Source of the DNA: Carnimonas bestiolae | GTDB taxonomy: Bacteria; Pseudomonadota; Gammaproteobacteria; Pseudomonadales; Halomonadaceae | Reading direction: 5' to 3' (one strand) | DNA: 64,000 bases | Assembly: GCF_051251125.1 (NCBI RefSeq) | Contig: NZ_JBPCZL010000011.1 | Shown: positions 7,045-15,648 of the stretch, piece after piece | How the letters are laid out: the number at the start of each line of letters is the position of its first letter | Position numbering within the stretch: position 1 is the stretch's first letter | The notes under the pieces: generated by a model | The model's input: only the letters and a program-made list of their open reading frames with translations | The model's database searches: none | What the model was told of the DNA's origin: nothing | Program-made: the position numbers and the translations under genes

Positions 7045-8343
7045 CTACGCGTTACTCAGGAGCGCAAAAATAGGCCCTACCGAGTCAATCGCCATGTACC
7101 ACGACAGCGCACACACCAATGCGCCCGCTATCAGCAGCCACTGCGGATAGCGATAACCGTGCATCAGATCAGCACGCCGCCATCCCACATATAAAAACAG
7201 CGTCAGCCCTAACGGCAGAATCAGCCCGTTGAAGCCCCCGGCAAATACCAGTAGCGCAGCGGGAGGCTTACCCAACAGTAGGAACACCGCCAGACTAATC
7301 ACAATAAAGCCCACCGTTGCCATATTGCGGCGGCGCTCGGTAATGCCCTTGGCGAATACCGTGACGAAACTGATCGAGGTATAGGCAGCCCCCATCACGC
7401 TGGTAATACCTGCGGCCCACATGATCAATCCGAAACCGCGCAACCCGAACTCGCCCAGCGCCACCTGAAACGCTTGTGCGGCAGGATTCGCTCCCTGCCC
7501 CGACACATCGATGGTCACGCCGCTGGCGACCACGCCAAGAATCGCCAGGAACAGGATGTAGCGCATGATGCCGGTCACCAATACGCCATTGAATGCCGCC
7601 TTTGACACTTCACCGATATGGGCCTTGCCAACGGTACCGTGGTCAAGCAAGCGATGCGCGCCGGCATAGGTGATATAGCCGCCGACCGAGCCGCCCACGA
7701 TAGTGGTGATCGAGGTGAAGTCGAGCGCATCGGGCAGCACCGTTTGGCGCAGAGCATCGCCCACCGGCGGGTGCGACGCGAAGGCGACAATCAGCGTTAG
7801 CGCAATCATCAGCGTTCCCAGCACGATCATGATCCGGTCAACGGCCACCCCAGCACGACGCGACAGGAAAATGCCGATCGCGATCAGCGCGCTGATCGCG
7901 CCCCCTACCAGCGGCGGTAGCCCAAGCAGCGCATTCAGCCCCAGCCCCGCGCCGGCAATGTTGCCGACGTTGAACACTACCCCGCCGAAGATCACCAGCA
8001 GCGCCAATACGTAGCCACTGCCCGGAATCGCGAGATTGGCGACTTCGGAAGCACGCATACCGGTCAGCGTAACGATACGCCAGACATTCAGCTGCACCAC
8101 GAAGTCGATGACAATGCAGGCCAGAATGCCAAACGCAAAGGTAGCGCCCAGAGTGGCAGTGAAGGTGGCGGTTTGGGTGATAAATCCCGGGCCGATCGCT
8201 GAGGTCGCCATCAAAAAAATGGCGGCCACCAGCGACGAGCGCCGCTCTTTGGCAAAGGTTGCAGGAGATGAGGGCACCGCTGGCTTCCCATAACGTGGCT
8301 TGAAGATTGCTACCAAACGCGTGGCAGCCTGATAGGCAATCAC
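7045..8343 (-). CDS. ycsG: NRAMP-like transporter (YcsG type)
   Basis: A 432-residue inner-membrane protein with about 11 hydrophobic helices in an NRAMP-like arrangement. The classic NRAMP metal motifs are absent. Where helix 1 should read DPGN there is IGPGFITQT, and where helix 6 should read MPH there is GGYITYAGAHRLLD. Divalent metal transport is therefore unlikely by the standard mechanism, and the cluster suggests 5-oxoproline or a related amino acid as substrate (inference). It is the first gene of the leftward cluster. The GTG at 8343 has no good ribosome-binding site; a later start before the first helix is possible. Confidence 0.85.
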   Translation of the reverse strand: MIAYQAATRLVAIFKPRYGKPAVPSSPATFAKERRSSLVAAIFLMATSAIGPGFITQTATFTATLGATFAFGILACIVIDFVVQLNVWRIVTLTGMRASEVANLAIPGSGYVLALLVIFGGVVFNVGNIAGAGLGLNALLGLPPLVGGAISALIAIGIFLSRRAGVAVDRIMIVLGTLMIALTLIVAFASHPPVGDALRQTVLPDALDFTSITTIVGGSVGGYITYAGAHRLLDHGTVGKAHIGEVSKAAFNGVLVTGIMRYILFLAILGVVASGVTIDVSGQGANPAAQAFQVALGEFGLRGFGLIMWAAGITSVMGAAYTSISFVTVFAKGITERRRNMATVGFIVISLAVFLLLGKPPAALLVFAGGFNGLILPLGLTLFLYVGWRRADLMHGYRYPQWLLIAGALVCALSWYMAIDSVGPIFALLSNA

Positions 8344-8404
8344 TACGCAAGGGGTATGCCAGTGATGAATAAATCGCGTGCTGTTGTAGGTTTATATCGA
8401 ATTA

Positions 8405-8415
8405 TTGTTCAACAA
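8405..8415. promoter_or_regulatory. Candidate FCD-type GntR operator
   Basis: TTGTTCAACAA is a perfect inverted repeat around one central base and fits TNGTNNNACNA, the established consensus of FadR/FCD regulators, at every fixed position. It lies between the divergent ycsG and gntR genes. Read leftward it overlaps a TTGAAC (-35-like) element for ycsG; read rightward TTGTTC is followed after 17 bases by TTTGAT. Binding by the adjacent regulator would control both directions. Confidence 0.65.
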
Positions 8416-8437
8416 TGACATAGGATCTTTGATCAAT

Positions 8438-8454
8438 TGCATCAACATGATGCA
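8438..8454. promoter_or_regulatory. Second palindrome in the ycsG-gntR region
   Basis: TGCATCA-ACA-TGATGCA is a perfect 7-bp-arm inverted repeat, 22 bases right of the FCD-type site. It does not fit the FCD consensus and may bind a different factor. A short TTGATCAA palindrome sits beside it at 8429-8436. Confidence 0.4.
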
Positions 8455-8597
8455 GGATGAAGGAGATGGCGCACCTCTATCGCGCATTGCCCTGATCGTC
8501 AGGATAAGCTGCTACGCTGCCTCCATAGGCTCAACGCTTTAGCCCGCCAAGGTAATTACCCCGGCGTCGTGCTGACCAACAATAAGGTGTGATAACC

Positions 8598-9239
8598 ATG
8601 CGCGATCCCGCTGCCAGTCTTGGCAACACGACTGCCGCCACGCTTCGTCAATGGATCGTGGAAGGCCGCCTGCTGCCCGGCCAGCATTTGTCGGAAAAAC
8701 AGCTGGCCGAGCAGCTGGAGATATCACGTAATACCCTGCGAGAAGCATTTCGCCTGCTTACCCAGCAGAGCCTGCTCACTCACATTCCCTACGCGGGCGT
8801 TATGGTGGCGCGACCTGATCTGGCGGCGATCATCGACATCTATCGGGTCAGGCGGCTTATCGAGCGCCAGGCAGTAGCGGAGGCCTCCCCTCATCACCCC
8901 GCCATCGAGCGCATGGAGCAGGCGGTGGGGCAAGCGCGTTACGCACGCGACGCGCATGATTGGCTTGCGGTGGGCAGTGCCAACATCGACTTCCATCGCG
9001 CGCTGGTCAGCCTGACAGACAGTCCACGCATTGAAGCCATGTACGCCGACCTGAGTGCAGAACTGCGGCTGGCGTTTGGGCTGGTCAATGATCCTGCCCG
9101 CATTCACGCCCCTTACATTGAGAGCAACAGCGACATTGTTACGTTGCTCAGGCAGGGCAACAATCAACAGGCCGTGGCGCGGCTCGAAGCTTATCTGCTG
9201 AAGTCCGAGCGCAGCTTGCTTGCGGTGTACAACGGCTAA
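8598..9239 (+). CDS. GntR family transcriptional regulator, FCD subfamily
   Basis: 213 residues. The N-terminal winged helix is clear: LRQWIVEGRLLPGQHLSEKQ, then LAEQLEISRNTLREAFRLLT as the helix-turn-helix. The C-terminal part is an all-helical FCD effector domain with the NIDFHRALVSL motif that supplies a metal/ligand-binding His. FCD regulators usually sense small organic acids. Divergence from the ycsG-ycsI-pxpABC cluster and the consensus operator between them make it the likely local regulator, perhaps sensing 5-oxoproline. B. subtilis uses an unrelated IclR-type KipR here. ATG at 8598 has AAGGTG 8 bases upstream; GTG at 8589 is less likely. Confidence 0.9.
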   Translation: MRDPAASLGNTTAATLRQWIVEGRLLPGQHLSEKQLAEQLEISRNTLREAFRLLTQQSLLTHIPYAGVMVARPDLAAIIDIYRVRRLIERQAVAEASPHHPAIERMEQAVGQARYARDAHDWLAVGSANIDFHRALVSLTDSPRIEAMYADLSAELRLAFGLVNDPARIHAPYIESNSDIVTLLRQGNNQQAVARLEAYLLKSERSLLAVYNG

Positions 9240-9281
9240 CCCAGCGAGCAGTCAGATCTAGTGCACACGCCTGAAAACCAA

Positions 9282-9321
9282 AACACCCCGAAGGCTGGAG
9301 ATATCCAATCTTCGGGGTGTT
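9282..9321. terminator. Bidirectional terminator
   Basis: A 12-bp stem, AACACCCCGAAG with CTTCGGGGTGTT, has a 16-base loop. The A-rich left flank gives a T-tract for leftward transcripts. It separates gntR from the convergent lipoprotein gene. Confidence 0.8.
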
Positions 9322-9358
9322 CCGTATGCGGGGTAATGACCCCGCTACCGCACAGCGC

Positions 9359-9694
9359 TTACTGCTGAGGCTGATCGGTCTGTCCGCCTTCCAGCGTGCC
9401 CGACTGCGGGTCACTTTCAGGCGAGTGATCGATATCGCGGCTTGATTCATCAGGAGGCAGGCCCTGGCTCGACAGGTCATCGTGGGAATCGCTATCGCCA
9501 TCGTCGCTGTCCTGCATATCGGCCTGACTGCTGTCGTCGCCAGTCGCTGGCGAATCAGCCTGCTGCTGAGACGAGGCAGCATTATTGGCACCGGTATCGG
9601 GGGGCGTATCGTCGTCCGACTGGCTGCAGCCTGCCGCACCCAGCAATGCCACCATCGACGCCGCCGCCATTACCATTAAGCTGATACGTTTCAC
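9359..9694 (-). CDS. Acidic lipoprotein
   Basis: 111 residues. It starts with VKRISLMVMAAASMVALLGA and has a lipobox ending in AAGC, so it is a lipoprotein. The mature part is low-complexity and rich in Asp, Ser and Gln (SQSDDDTPPDTGANNAASSQ and later runs), with no recognisable domain. Residue +2 is Ser, which favours outer-membrane sorting by the usual rule. GTG at 9694 is chosen because GGGAG lies 9 bases upstream and the signal peptide starts there; an ATG at 9778 would bury the signal. Its role is unknown. Confidence 0.75.
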   Translation of the reverse strand: MKRISLMVMAAASMVALLGAAGCSQSDDDTPPDTGANNAASSQQQADSPATGDDSSQADMQDSDDGDSDSHDDLSSQGLPPDESSRDIDHSPESDPQSGTLEGGQTDQPQQ

Positions 9695-9924
9695 TCTATA
9701 TTCTCCCGGCCTGGAAAGCTGTCGAGGGCTTGCTGGCCCTGCGATCAACAATTGCGCTACTGCGTTATTTTGAGACACCGCGACGCGCTTGCGGTTCAGT
9801 GGCAGCGACGCTCTATTTTGATACCACGATGTGTAAAGCGACCGCCACGATCAAATCTTAAGAAATACTTCAATTCAACTGAACTAATGCAGCACTAACG
9901 CCTAAAGCGCCGCTTGGTTCAGCG

Positions 9925-10869
9925 CTACTCTTCCTCAGCGTCGTCTGAGGCAACCGACGTTTCAACGCGATTTTTCAGCATTTTGCTGTCAGCGGGCACG
10001 ACGACATCAATGGCCCCTTGGGCTATTTCGAAGCGCCCTTGCTTCACTTCACGCATCTCGCCGTCGAGCGTGACCGGCAGCGCCGTTTCACACTCCAGCT
10101 CGATCCACGGTGTGCGGAAGTAGCGCACCAGATCGTTGTCGGGGGACAGATGCTCAAGCTGTCGCAGCAGGCGCGGCACGTCACGCAGCCTGAAATCGTT
10201 GATTACCAGTACGTCAAGCAGGCCGTCATCGATGTAGGCTTTGGCGGTAAGCTCCTGCGCACCGCCCGCCTGGCGACCGTTACCAATCGCGATCACCACC
10301 ATATCGGCGCTGTCTTCGAAATCGGGCATGCGCAGCCGCCCCGAATAGGGCGAAAAGCTAAGAATTCGCGCCGCCCCCACCAGCGAGTAGGCACCGCCGC
10401 CCAGCATGCGTTTCAGCATTGGCGGCGTGCTGGCCGTGACCGACGCACCGAATCCTCCCGATACCACATTGATAAACCAGGTATCGCCAATCTTGCCAAG
10501 ATCAATCGGAATGGCTTCTTCACGCACCGCAAAGGCAAAGGCCTCGGTGGGAGAAGGAGGAATACCGGCAGCGCGAGCGAAGTCGTTGGCCGTGCCCAGC
10601 GGGATAATGCCAAGCGACGGGCGATACTCTTCTGGAAGCTTCATCAGGGCATTGGCCGCACCGTGCACGGTGCCGTCACCGCCGCCCACGATCACGCGCT
10701 CAACGCCGTTGGCGCTGGCCTGATAAATGAAATCTTCGATGTCGCTACCTTCCCAGGTAACGCGCACATCGACGCCAATCCCCTGCTTACGAAGGCGATT
10801 CACCATTTTGCGCAAGCGCGGCTGGTCCGACGACTTACCGTTAAGAATCAATCGAATGCTGCTGCTCAA
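9925..10869 (-). CDS. yegS: Lipid kinase, YegS/DAGK family
   Basis: 314 residues with a diacylglycerol-kinase-type catalytic domain. The nucleotide-binding loop reads VIVGGGDGTVHGAANAL and is followed by IIPLGTANDFARAAGI, both diagnostic for the YegS/BmrU group. The C-terminal beta-sandwich contains DDGLLDVLVI and the LDGEM segment typical of these kinases. YegS phosphorylates lipids such as phosphatidylglycerol in vitro; the physiological substrate is not clear. The start is TTG at 10869, supported by AAGGAG 5-7 bases upstream. It is divergent from the biotin operon. Confidence 0.9.
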   Translation of the reverse strand: MSSSIRLILNGKSSDQPRLRKMVNRLRKQGIGVDVRVTWEGSDIEDFIYQASANGVERVIVGGGDGTVHGAANALMKLPEEYRPSLGIIPLGTANDFARAAGIPPSPTEAFAFAVREEAIPIDLGKIGDTWFINVVSGGFGASVTASTPPMLKRMLGGGAYSLVGAARILSFSPYSGRLRMPDFEDSADMVVIAIGNGRQAGGAQELTAKAYIDDGLLDVLVINDFRLRDVPRLLRQLEHLSPDNDLVRYFRTPWIELECETALPVTLDGEMREVKQGRFEIAQGAIDVVVPADSKMLKNRVETSVASDDAEEE

Positions 10870-10976
10870 GTGCGCTCCTTAATCACCAGCTGCACAGGTC
10901 ACGAATACTGAGCAGATTATCTTTTTTCGCCAGTAACCAACATAGCAAACGCGTAAAATCCGTTGCATTTTGGTAA

Positions 10977-11007
10977 TGTAAACCAATAAATTAACTTTGA
11001 GTTGACA
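10977..11007. promoter_or_regulatory. Candidate BirA operator and promoter of the biotin operon
   Basis: TGTAAACC (10977-10984) and AGTTGACA (11000-11007) are separated by 15 bases. This resembles the known BirA operator, TTGTAAACC-N15/16-GGTTTACAA; the left half is perfect and the right half differs at two positions. A possible promoter (TTGCAT 10963-10968, TAAATT 10987-10992, 18-base spacer) has its -10 inside the operator, as expected for repression by the BirA-biotinyl-AMP complex. The bioB start is about 157 bases downstream. Confidence 0.65.
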
Positions 11008-11163
11008 GGATAACACCCCTATCGCGACACTAGCGCCCGAAAAAATGGCGCCGTCCCGTAATGGATCGCATCAGAAGCAGGCCGCGCACAGTCGCTATTG
11101 GCTGGCCGCCTCACTGCTTCGCTAGCCATTCCCATAACGCCCCGTAACAAAGGCGACCTGCTG

Positions 11164-12207
11164 ATGACCGAGATACGCCACGACTGGCACCGCGGCGAAA
11201 TAGAAGCGCTGCTGACCCGCCCCTTTCACGATCTTTTATATGAAGCGCAATCCGTGCATCGCGCTCATTTCGACCCCAACGCCATCCAGGTATCGACGCT
11301 GCTATCGATCAAGACCGGCGCCTGCCCTGAAGACTGCAAGTACTGTCCGCAGTCGGGCCACTACAACACCTCGCTGGAACGCCAAAAGTTGTTACAGGTC
11401 GAGAAGGTGCTGGAAGAAGCACGCGCTGCCAAAGCGATCGGCGCGACCCGCTTTTGCATGGGCGCGGCCTGGAAACATCCCAGCGCCAAGGACATGCCCT
11501 ACGTGATCGAAATGGTCAAAGGGGTGCGCGCCATGGGGCTGGAAACCTGCATGACGCTAGGACGTCTCAATCCGCAGCAGGCCAACGACCTTGCTGAGGC
11601 AGGGCTGGATTACTACAACCATAATCTCGACACCTCGCCGGAGTACTACTCCAGCATCATTACCACCCGCACCTACGCCGAGCGCCTCGAAACGCTGGGG
11701 CACGTGCGCGATGCCGGGATGAAAATCTGCGCCGGGGGCATTTTGGGCATGGGCGAATCGGTCAACGACCGCGCTGGTTTGCTTCAACAGCTCGCCAATC
11801 TTCCGGTTCACCCGGAAAGCGTGCCGATCAATATGCTGGTCAGAGTCAAAGGCACGCCGCTTGAAAACGTCGATGACCTCGACCCGTTGGAATTCGTTCG
11901 CACCGTTGCTACTGCCCGCATCCTGATGCCGCATTCGCGCGTTAGGCTGGCCGCCGGTCGCGAGCAGATGAGCGATGAATTGCAGGCGATGACCTTCTTC
12001 GCCGGAGCCAACTCGATCTTCTATGGTCAGCGCCTGCTCACCACGCCTAACCCTGAGTCCGATCACGACCATCTTCTGTTCAAGCGGCTGGGCATGCACC
12101 CTGAGCAGCGTGAAGAATTTGACGACAGCACCCTCGATGCGGCCATTCATGAAAACCTGCATAGCCAGCGCGTAAGTGAGCTAGCGGTCGATGCAGCGGC
12201 CCACTAA
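11164..12207 (+). CDS. bioB: Biotin synthase
   Basis: 347-residue radical-SAM enzyme that inserts sulfur into dethiobiotin in the last step of biotin synthesis. The cluster-binding CxxxCxxC is visible as ACPEDCKYCPQSG (Cys54, 58, 61). Further family motifs are FCMGAAWKHP, the YYNHNLDTSPEYY stretch, and RLAAGREQM near the [2Fe-2S] site. The frame is open to 11098, but ATG at 11164 gives the standard N-terminus and has an AAGG-like site. It leads the bioB-F-H-C-D-A operon and is separated from bioF by three bases. Confidence 0.97.
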   Translation: MTEIRHDWHRGEIEALLTRPFHDLLYEAQSVHRAHFDPNAIQVSTLLSIKTGACPEDCKYCPQSGHYNTSLERQKLLQVEKVLEEARAAKAIGATRFCMGAAWKHPSAKDMPYVIEMVKGVRAMGLETCMTLGRLNPQQANDLAEAGLDYYNHNLDTSPEYYSSIITTRTYAERLETLGHVRDAGMKICAGGILGMGESVNDRAGLLQQLANLPVHPESVPINMLVRVKGTPLENVDDLDPLEFVRTVATARILMPHSRVRLAAGREQMSDELQAMTFFAGANSIFYGQRLLTTPNPESDHDHLLFKRLGMHPEQREEFDDSTLDAAIHENLHSQRVSELAVDAAAH

Positions 12208-12210
12208 ACG

Positions 12211-13371
12211 ATGACAGCGCTGGAACACTGGCTTACGCCGAAGCTTACCGAGAGAAAGCTACAGCAGCGCTACCGCCAGCGCTGGCAGCATCAGCCTGGC
12301 GTAGTCGACTTTGCCGGCAACGATTACCTTGGCTTCAGTCAGCACCCTGCCGTTACACGCGCGGCCTCACAGGCGCTTGAGCAGTTTGGTAGCAGTGCTG
12401 CGGCGTCGCCGCTGGTGGGAGGCTACTGCGCCATCCATCAACGTCTCGAAGAACGCGTGGCGGCGTGGCTGGGGCGCGAACAAGCGCTGCTGTTTCCCAG
12501 TGGCTTTCAGGCCAATCTGGCGGTGCTTGATGCGCTTTGCACGCGCAGCGATTACTGCCTGCACGACCGCCTCAACCATGCGTCGCTGTTGGATGGCACG
12601 CGCTTAAGCGGCGCTCGACTCAGGCGCTATGCGCATCTCGACAGCGAAGACCTTGAGCAGCATCTGCAACGTCTCGATGGCGAGCGGGGGCGGCGTTTTA
12701 TCGTCAGCGACGGCATTTTCAGCATGGATGGCGATATTGCGCCGCTTGGACAGCTTAGTGCGCTGGCTGCCCAATACGACGCCACACTGATTGTCGATGA
12801 CGCTCACGGCGTCGGTGTAATGGGCAGCAGCGGCGCTGGCGTGTGCGAAGGAACGAGCCCACAACAAGCCGAAGTGGTGATCGGCACCTTCAGCAAGGCG
12901 TTAGGTAGCCAAGGTGCCTTCGTGGCAGGAAGCGAGACATTGATCGAAGGGCTGATTCAGTTGGCGCGACCCTATATCTATTCGACCGGGCTAGCACCGA
13001 TGGCCGCCGCGGCCGCCGATCAGGCCATACAGCTTGCGATAAACGCCCCCGAGCACCGTGAGCGCCTGCATCACCATATCGCGCTGTTTCAGCGCTTGGC
13101 GCACGCTGCCGGGCTTACGCTATTACCCAGCGAAACGCCCATTCAAGGGCTGGTGGTGGGCGACGAACCCAGCACCATGGCGCTAGCACAGCGACTGCTT
13201 GAAGACGGCCTGCGAGTGGGCGCGATTCGCCCGCCGACGGTACCAACCGGCAGCAGCCGGCTGCGCATTACGCTATCCGCACGTCACCGCCCCGCTGATA
13301 TTCAGCGTTTGGTGGAGCGCTTGGCGCTGCATTGCGGCAGCGCTCACCCAAGCGGCTCCCTTCTGTCATGA
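12211..13371 (+). CDS. bioF: 8-amino-7-oxononanoate synthase
   Basis: 386-residue PLP enzyme of the alpha-oxoamine synthase family. It condenses pimeloyl-ACP (or -CoA) with alanine. Visible motifs are VDFAGNDYLGFSQHP, CLHDRLNHASLLDG, IVDDAHGVGVMG and GTFSKALGSQGAFVAG, where the Lys forms the Schiff base. The stop overlaps the bioH ATG (ATGA), so the two are translationally coupled. Confidence 0.97.
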   Translation: MTALEHWLTPKLTERKLQQRYRQRWQHQPGVVDFAGNDYLGFSQHPAVTRAASQALEQFGSSAAASPLVGGYCAIHQRLEERVAAWLGREQALLFPSGFQANLAVLDALCTRSDYCLHDRLNHASLLDGTRLSGARLRRYAHLDSEDLEQHLQRLDGERGRRFIVSDGIFSMDGDIAPLGQLSALAAQYDATLIVDDAHGVGVMGSSGAGVCEGTSPQQAEVVIGTFSKALGSQGAFVAGSETLIEGLIQLARPYIYSTGLAPMAAAAADQAIQLAINAPEHRERLHHHIALFQRLAHAAGLTLLPSETPIQGLVVGDEPSTMALAQRLLEDGLRVGAIRPPTVPTGSSRLRITLSARHRPADIQRLVERLALHCGSAHPSGSLLS

Positions 13372-14123
13372 CCGCTCCCCGTCTGATATTGATCACCGGC
13401 TGGGGCTTTTGCGCGTCGGCGCTGGCGTCTCTGAAAGCTTCTCTGACTCAGCGGTGGCCCGACCTCGACGTACAGCTGGAAGCACTTCCGGCACTCGCTA
13501 CTGACAACGTTAATAACTGGTGTGAAGCGCTGGAACAGCGCATTGACGCGAATGGCGATACGCAAGACCGACCGCTGTGGATCGGCGGCTGGTCGCTGGG
13601 CGGGATGCTGGCGAGTCGGCTGGTCGAGCGCGCGCCGCAGCGTTTTGCGGGGCTCATCACCCTCGCCAGCAATGCCCGCTTCAGCGCCTGTAACGAGTGG
13701 CCGCAGGCGCTGGACGCGCCGATATTCGACGATTTTTGTGCGCGCTTTCAGCACAACCCGAAGGCTACCCGCCAACGGTTCGCACTACTGTGCAGCCAGG
13801 GCTCGGAGCAGCGTTCGCTCATCAGCACGTTGCGCACGCATCTTTACGATGCGCCAGATGCGATCGGAGAAGCCGGCCTGCAGCTACTGGCACAGCTCGA
13901 TAATCGCGCCGTGCTGGCGACGCTGGCACGGCCGCAATTACATCTTTTTAGCGAGTGCGACGCACTGGTGCCGGTCAGCGCCGCAGCGGCGTTTGCTGGC
14001 CTCGGTAATACCCGCCTCGATACCGAGATCCTCGCGGGCAGCCACGCCTTCCCCATCGAAGCACCCGAGCCGCTGGCGGCGCGGATCGCTGCCTTCATAC
14101 AGCACCCCAAGAGGCACTCATGA
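13368..14123 (+). CDS. bioH: Pimeloyl-ACP methyl ester esterase
   Basis: 251-residue alpha/beta hydrolase that removes the methyl group from pimeloyl-ACP methyl ester, closing the BioC-BioH route to pimelate. The nucleophile elbow is GGWSLGG (Ser76), and the other triad members are probably the Asp in SECDALVPV and the His in GSHAFPIEAP. The N-terminus LILITGWGF matches BioH. It has ATGA overlaps with bioF upstream and bioC downstream. E. coli bioH lies outside the bio operon; the in-operon order here is like that of Pseudomonas. Confidence 0.93.
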   Translation: MTAPRLILITGWGFCASALASLKASLTQRWPDLDVQLEALPALATDNVNNWCEALEQRIDANGDTQDRPLWIGGWSLGGMLASRLVERAPQRFAGLITLASNARFSACNEWPQALDAPIFDDFCARFQHNPKATRQRFALLCSQGSEQRSLISTLRTHLYDAPDAIGEAGLQLLAQLDNRAVLATLARPQLHLFSECDALVPVSAAAAFAGLGNTRLDTEILAGSHAFPIEAPEPLAARIAAFIQHPKRHS

Positions 14124-14920
14124 GTTCGCCCGCTTACCCTCTGGATAAAGCGCGGATCGCCGACTGTTTTGGCAGTGCCGCCGACAGCTACGACGCCGCT
14201 GCCGTACTACAGCGTCAGACCGGCCAGGCGCTATTGGACAATCTGCACGAAGTAGCGCCGCACGCCTTTAATGACCAGGCGCGCTGCGGCGACATTGGCT
14301 GCGGCACCGGCTTTATGCTGGAGCAGCTAGCGCGCGCAGGCATTGCCGAATCTCAGTTGTTCGGCATCGACCTTGCCCCGCGCATGCTTGCTAGCGCACG
14401 TCGACGGCTGCCCGCGGCCCATTGGCTGTGCGGCGATGCTGAACAACTGCCACTCGCCTCCCAACGCTTGGAGCTATGTGTCTCCAATCTCGCGGTTCAG
14501 TGGCTGGCACGGCTCGACGGTTTTCTCGCCGAAGCCAAGCGCGTGCTACGCCCCGACGGCTGGCTGGCATTTACGACTCTCGGCGATGATACCTTCAGCG
14601 AATTCAAACGCCTGTGCCGTGCAGCGGGCCTTGATTCACCGGTCAATCGCTTTACCGATCGATCGACCTTGCGTGATGCGATTATCCGCAGCGGCTTCGC
14701 CGTGCGTAGCTGTCAGCGCCGCGATTTCCGCTATTACTACCCCGATGCGTTAACCCTACTGCGTAACCTCAAAACGTTGGGCGCGCACTATCACCCGCGC
14801 CAAGCCACGCCCCAGCGGATGCCGCTAAAGCACCTCGAGGCGCTTGCCGCACAGAGCTTTCCCAACGGTGTTCCTGCGCGCTACGACACTTGGCTGATTA
14901 TTCTTCAACACGTTAACTGA
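14120..14920 (+). CDS. bioC: Malonyl-ACP O-methyltransferase
   Basis: 266-residue SAM-dependent methyltransferase that primes pimelate synthesis by methylating malonyl-ACP. The N-terminal KARIADCFGSAADSYDAAAV stretch is typical of BioC. SAM motif I reads CGDIGCGTGFMLEQLARAG, followed by GIDLAPRML and CGDAEQLPLAS. Its ATG overlaps the bioH stop. The product is the substrate for chain extension before BioH acts, so the adjacency is functional. Confidence 0.95.
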   Translation: MSSPAYPLDKARIADCFGSAADSYDAAAVLQRQTGQALLDNLHEVAPHAFNDQARCGDIGCGTGFMLEQLARAGIAESQLFGIDLAPRMLASARRRLPAAHWLCGDAEQLPLASQRLELCVSNLAVQWLARLDGFLAEAKRVLRPDGWLAFTTLGDDTFSEFKRLCRAAGLDSPVNRFTDRSTLRDAIIRSGFAVRSCQRRDFRYYYPDALTLLRNLKTLGAHYHPRQATPQRMPLKHLEALAAQSFPNGVPARYDTWLIILQHVN

Positions 14921-14922
14921 CC

Positions 14923-15648
14923 ATGACCCAGCAGCGTTTCTTTATCACCGGCACCGATACCGATGCCGGCAAAACCCTGATCAGCTGTGCCCTGCTGCAT
15001 GCAGCCCGACAGCGCGGACTGACCACCGCAGCCGGCAAGCCGGTCGCCTCCGGCTCACATTCAACCGCCGAAGGGCTGCGCAACAGCGACGCTTTGGCGC
15101 TGCAAGCCGAGTGCCAGCCCACGTTAGCCTATTCGCGCATCAATCCCATCGCGCTGGCTCCTGCTATCGCCCCCCATATTGCCGCCGCTGAAGCAGGCAT
15201 TGCCCTCAGCGTGGCAGCACTAGCGGCCCCAATGCGCCAATTGCTCGATGACGCACCCGCCGACTTCACCTTGATCGAAGGGGCCGGCGGCTGGCGCGTT
15301 CCACTGAACGAGCGCGAAACACTTGCCGATCTTGCGCGCACCTTACAGCTAGAAGTGGTGCTAGTGGTGGGTGTGAAGCTGGGGGCCATCAACCATGCCC
15401 GGCTAACGCTGGAAGCGATTGAGCGCGATGGCCTGAAGGTAGCCGGCTGGGTGGCCAACCTGGTCGATGCCAAAACCGCGCAGGCTGCCCAAGACAGCCG
15501 CCTGAACGAAAACCTCGACACCCTACGCCAGTGGCTGCCAGCCCCCTGCCTTGGCGTGGTGCCACATCTCAGCTGCGCCAGCGCCGCTGCTGCCGCTGCC
15601 TACCTTGATCTCACCCCGCTACTGGCAAGGAGTGCTGCCGATGACTAA
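14923..15648 (+). CDS. bioD: Dethiobiotin synthetase
   Basis: 241-residue ATP-dependent carboxylase that closes the ureido ring of dethiobiotin. The P-loop is FFITGTDTDAGKTLISCALL, and KPVASGS and LIEGAGGWRVPL are the other active-site segments. It starts two bases after the bioC stop, and its 3' end overlaps the bioA start by eight bases. Confidence 0.96.
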   Translation: MTQQRFFITGTDTDAGKTLISCALLHAARQRGLTTAAGKPVASGSHSTAEGLRNSDALALQAECQPTLAYSRINPIALAPAIAPHIAAAEAGIALSVAALAAPMRQLLDDAPADFTLIEGAGGWRVPLNERETLADLARTLQLEVVLVVGVKLGAINHARLTLEAIERDGLKVAGWVANLVDAKTAQAAQDSRLNENLDTLRQWLPAPCLGVVPHLSCASAAAAAAYLDLTPLLARSAADD

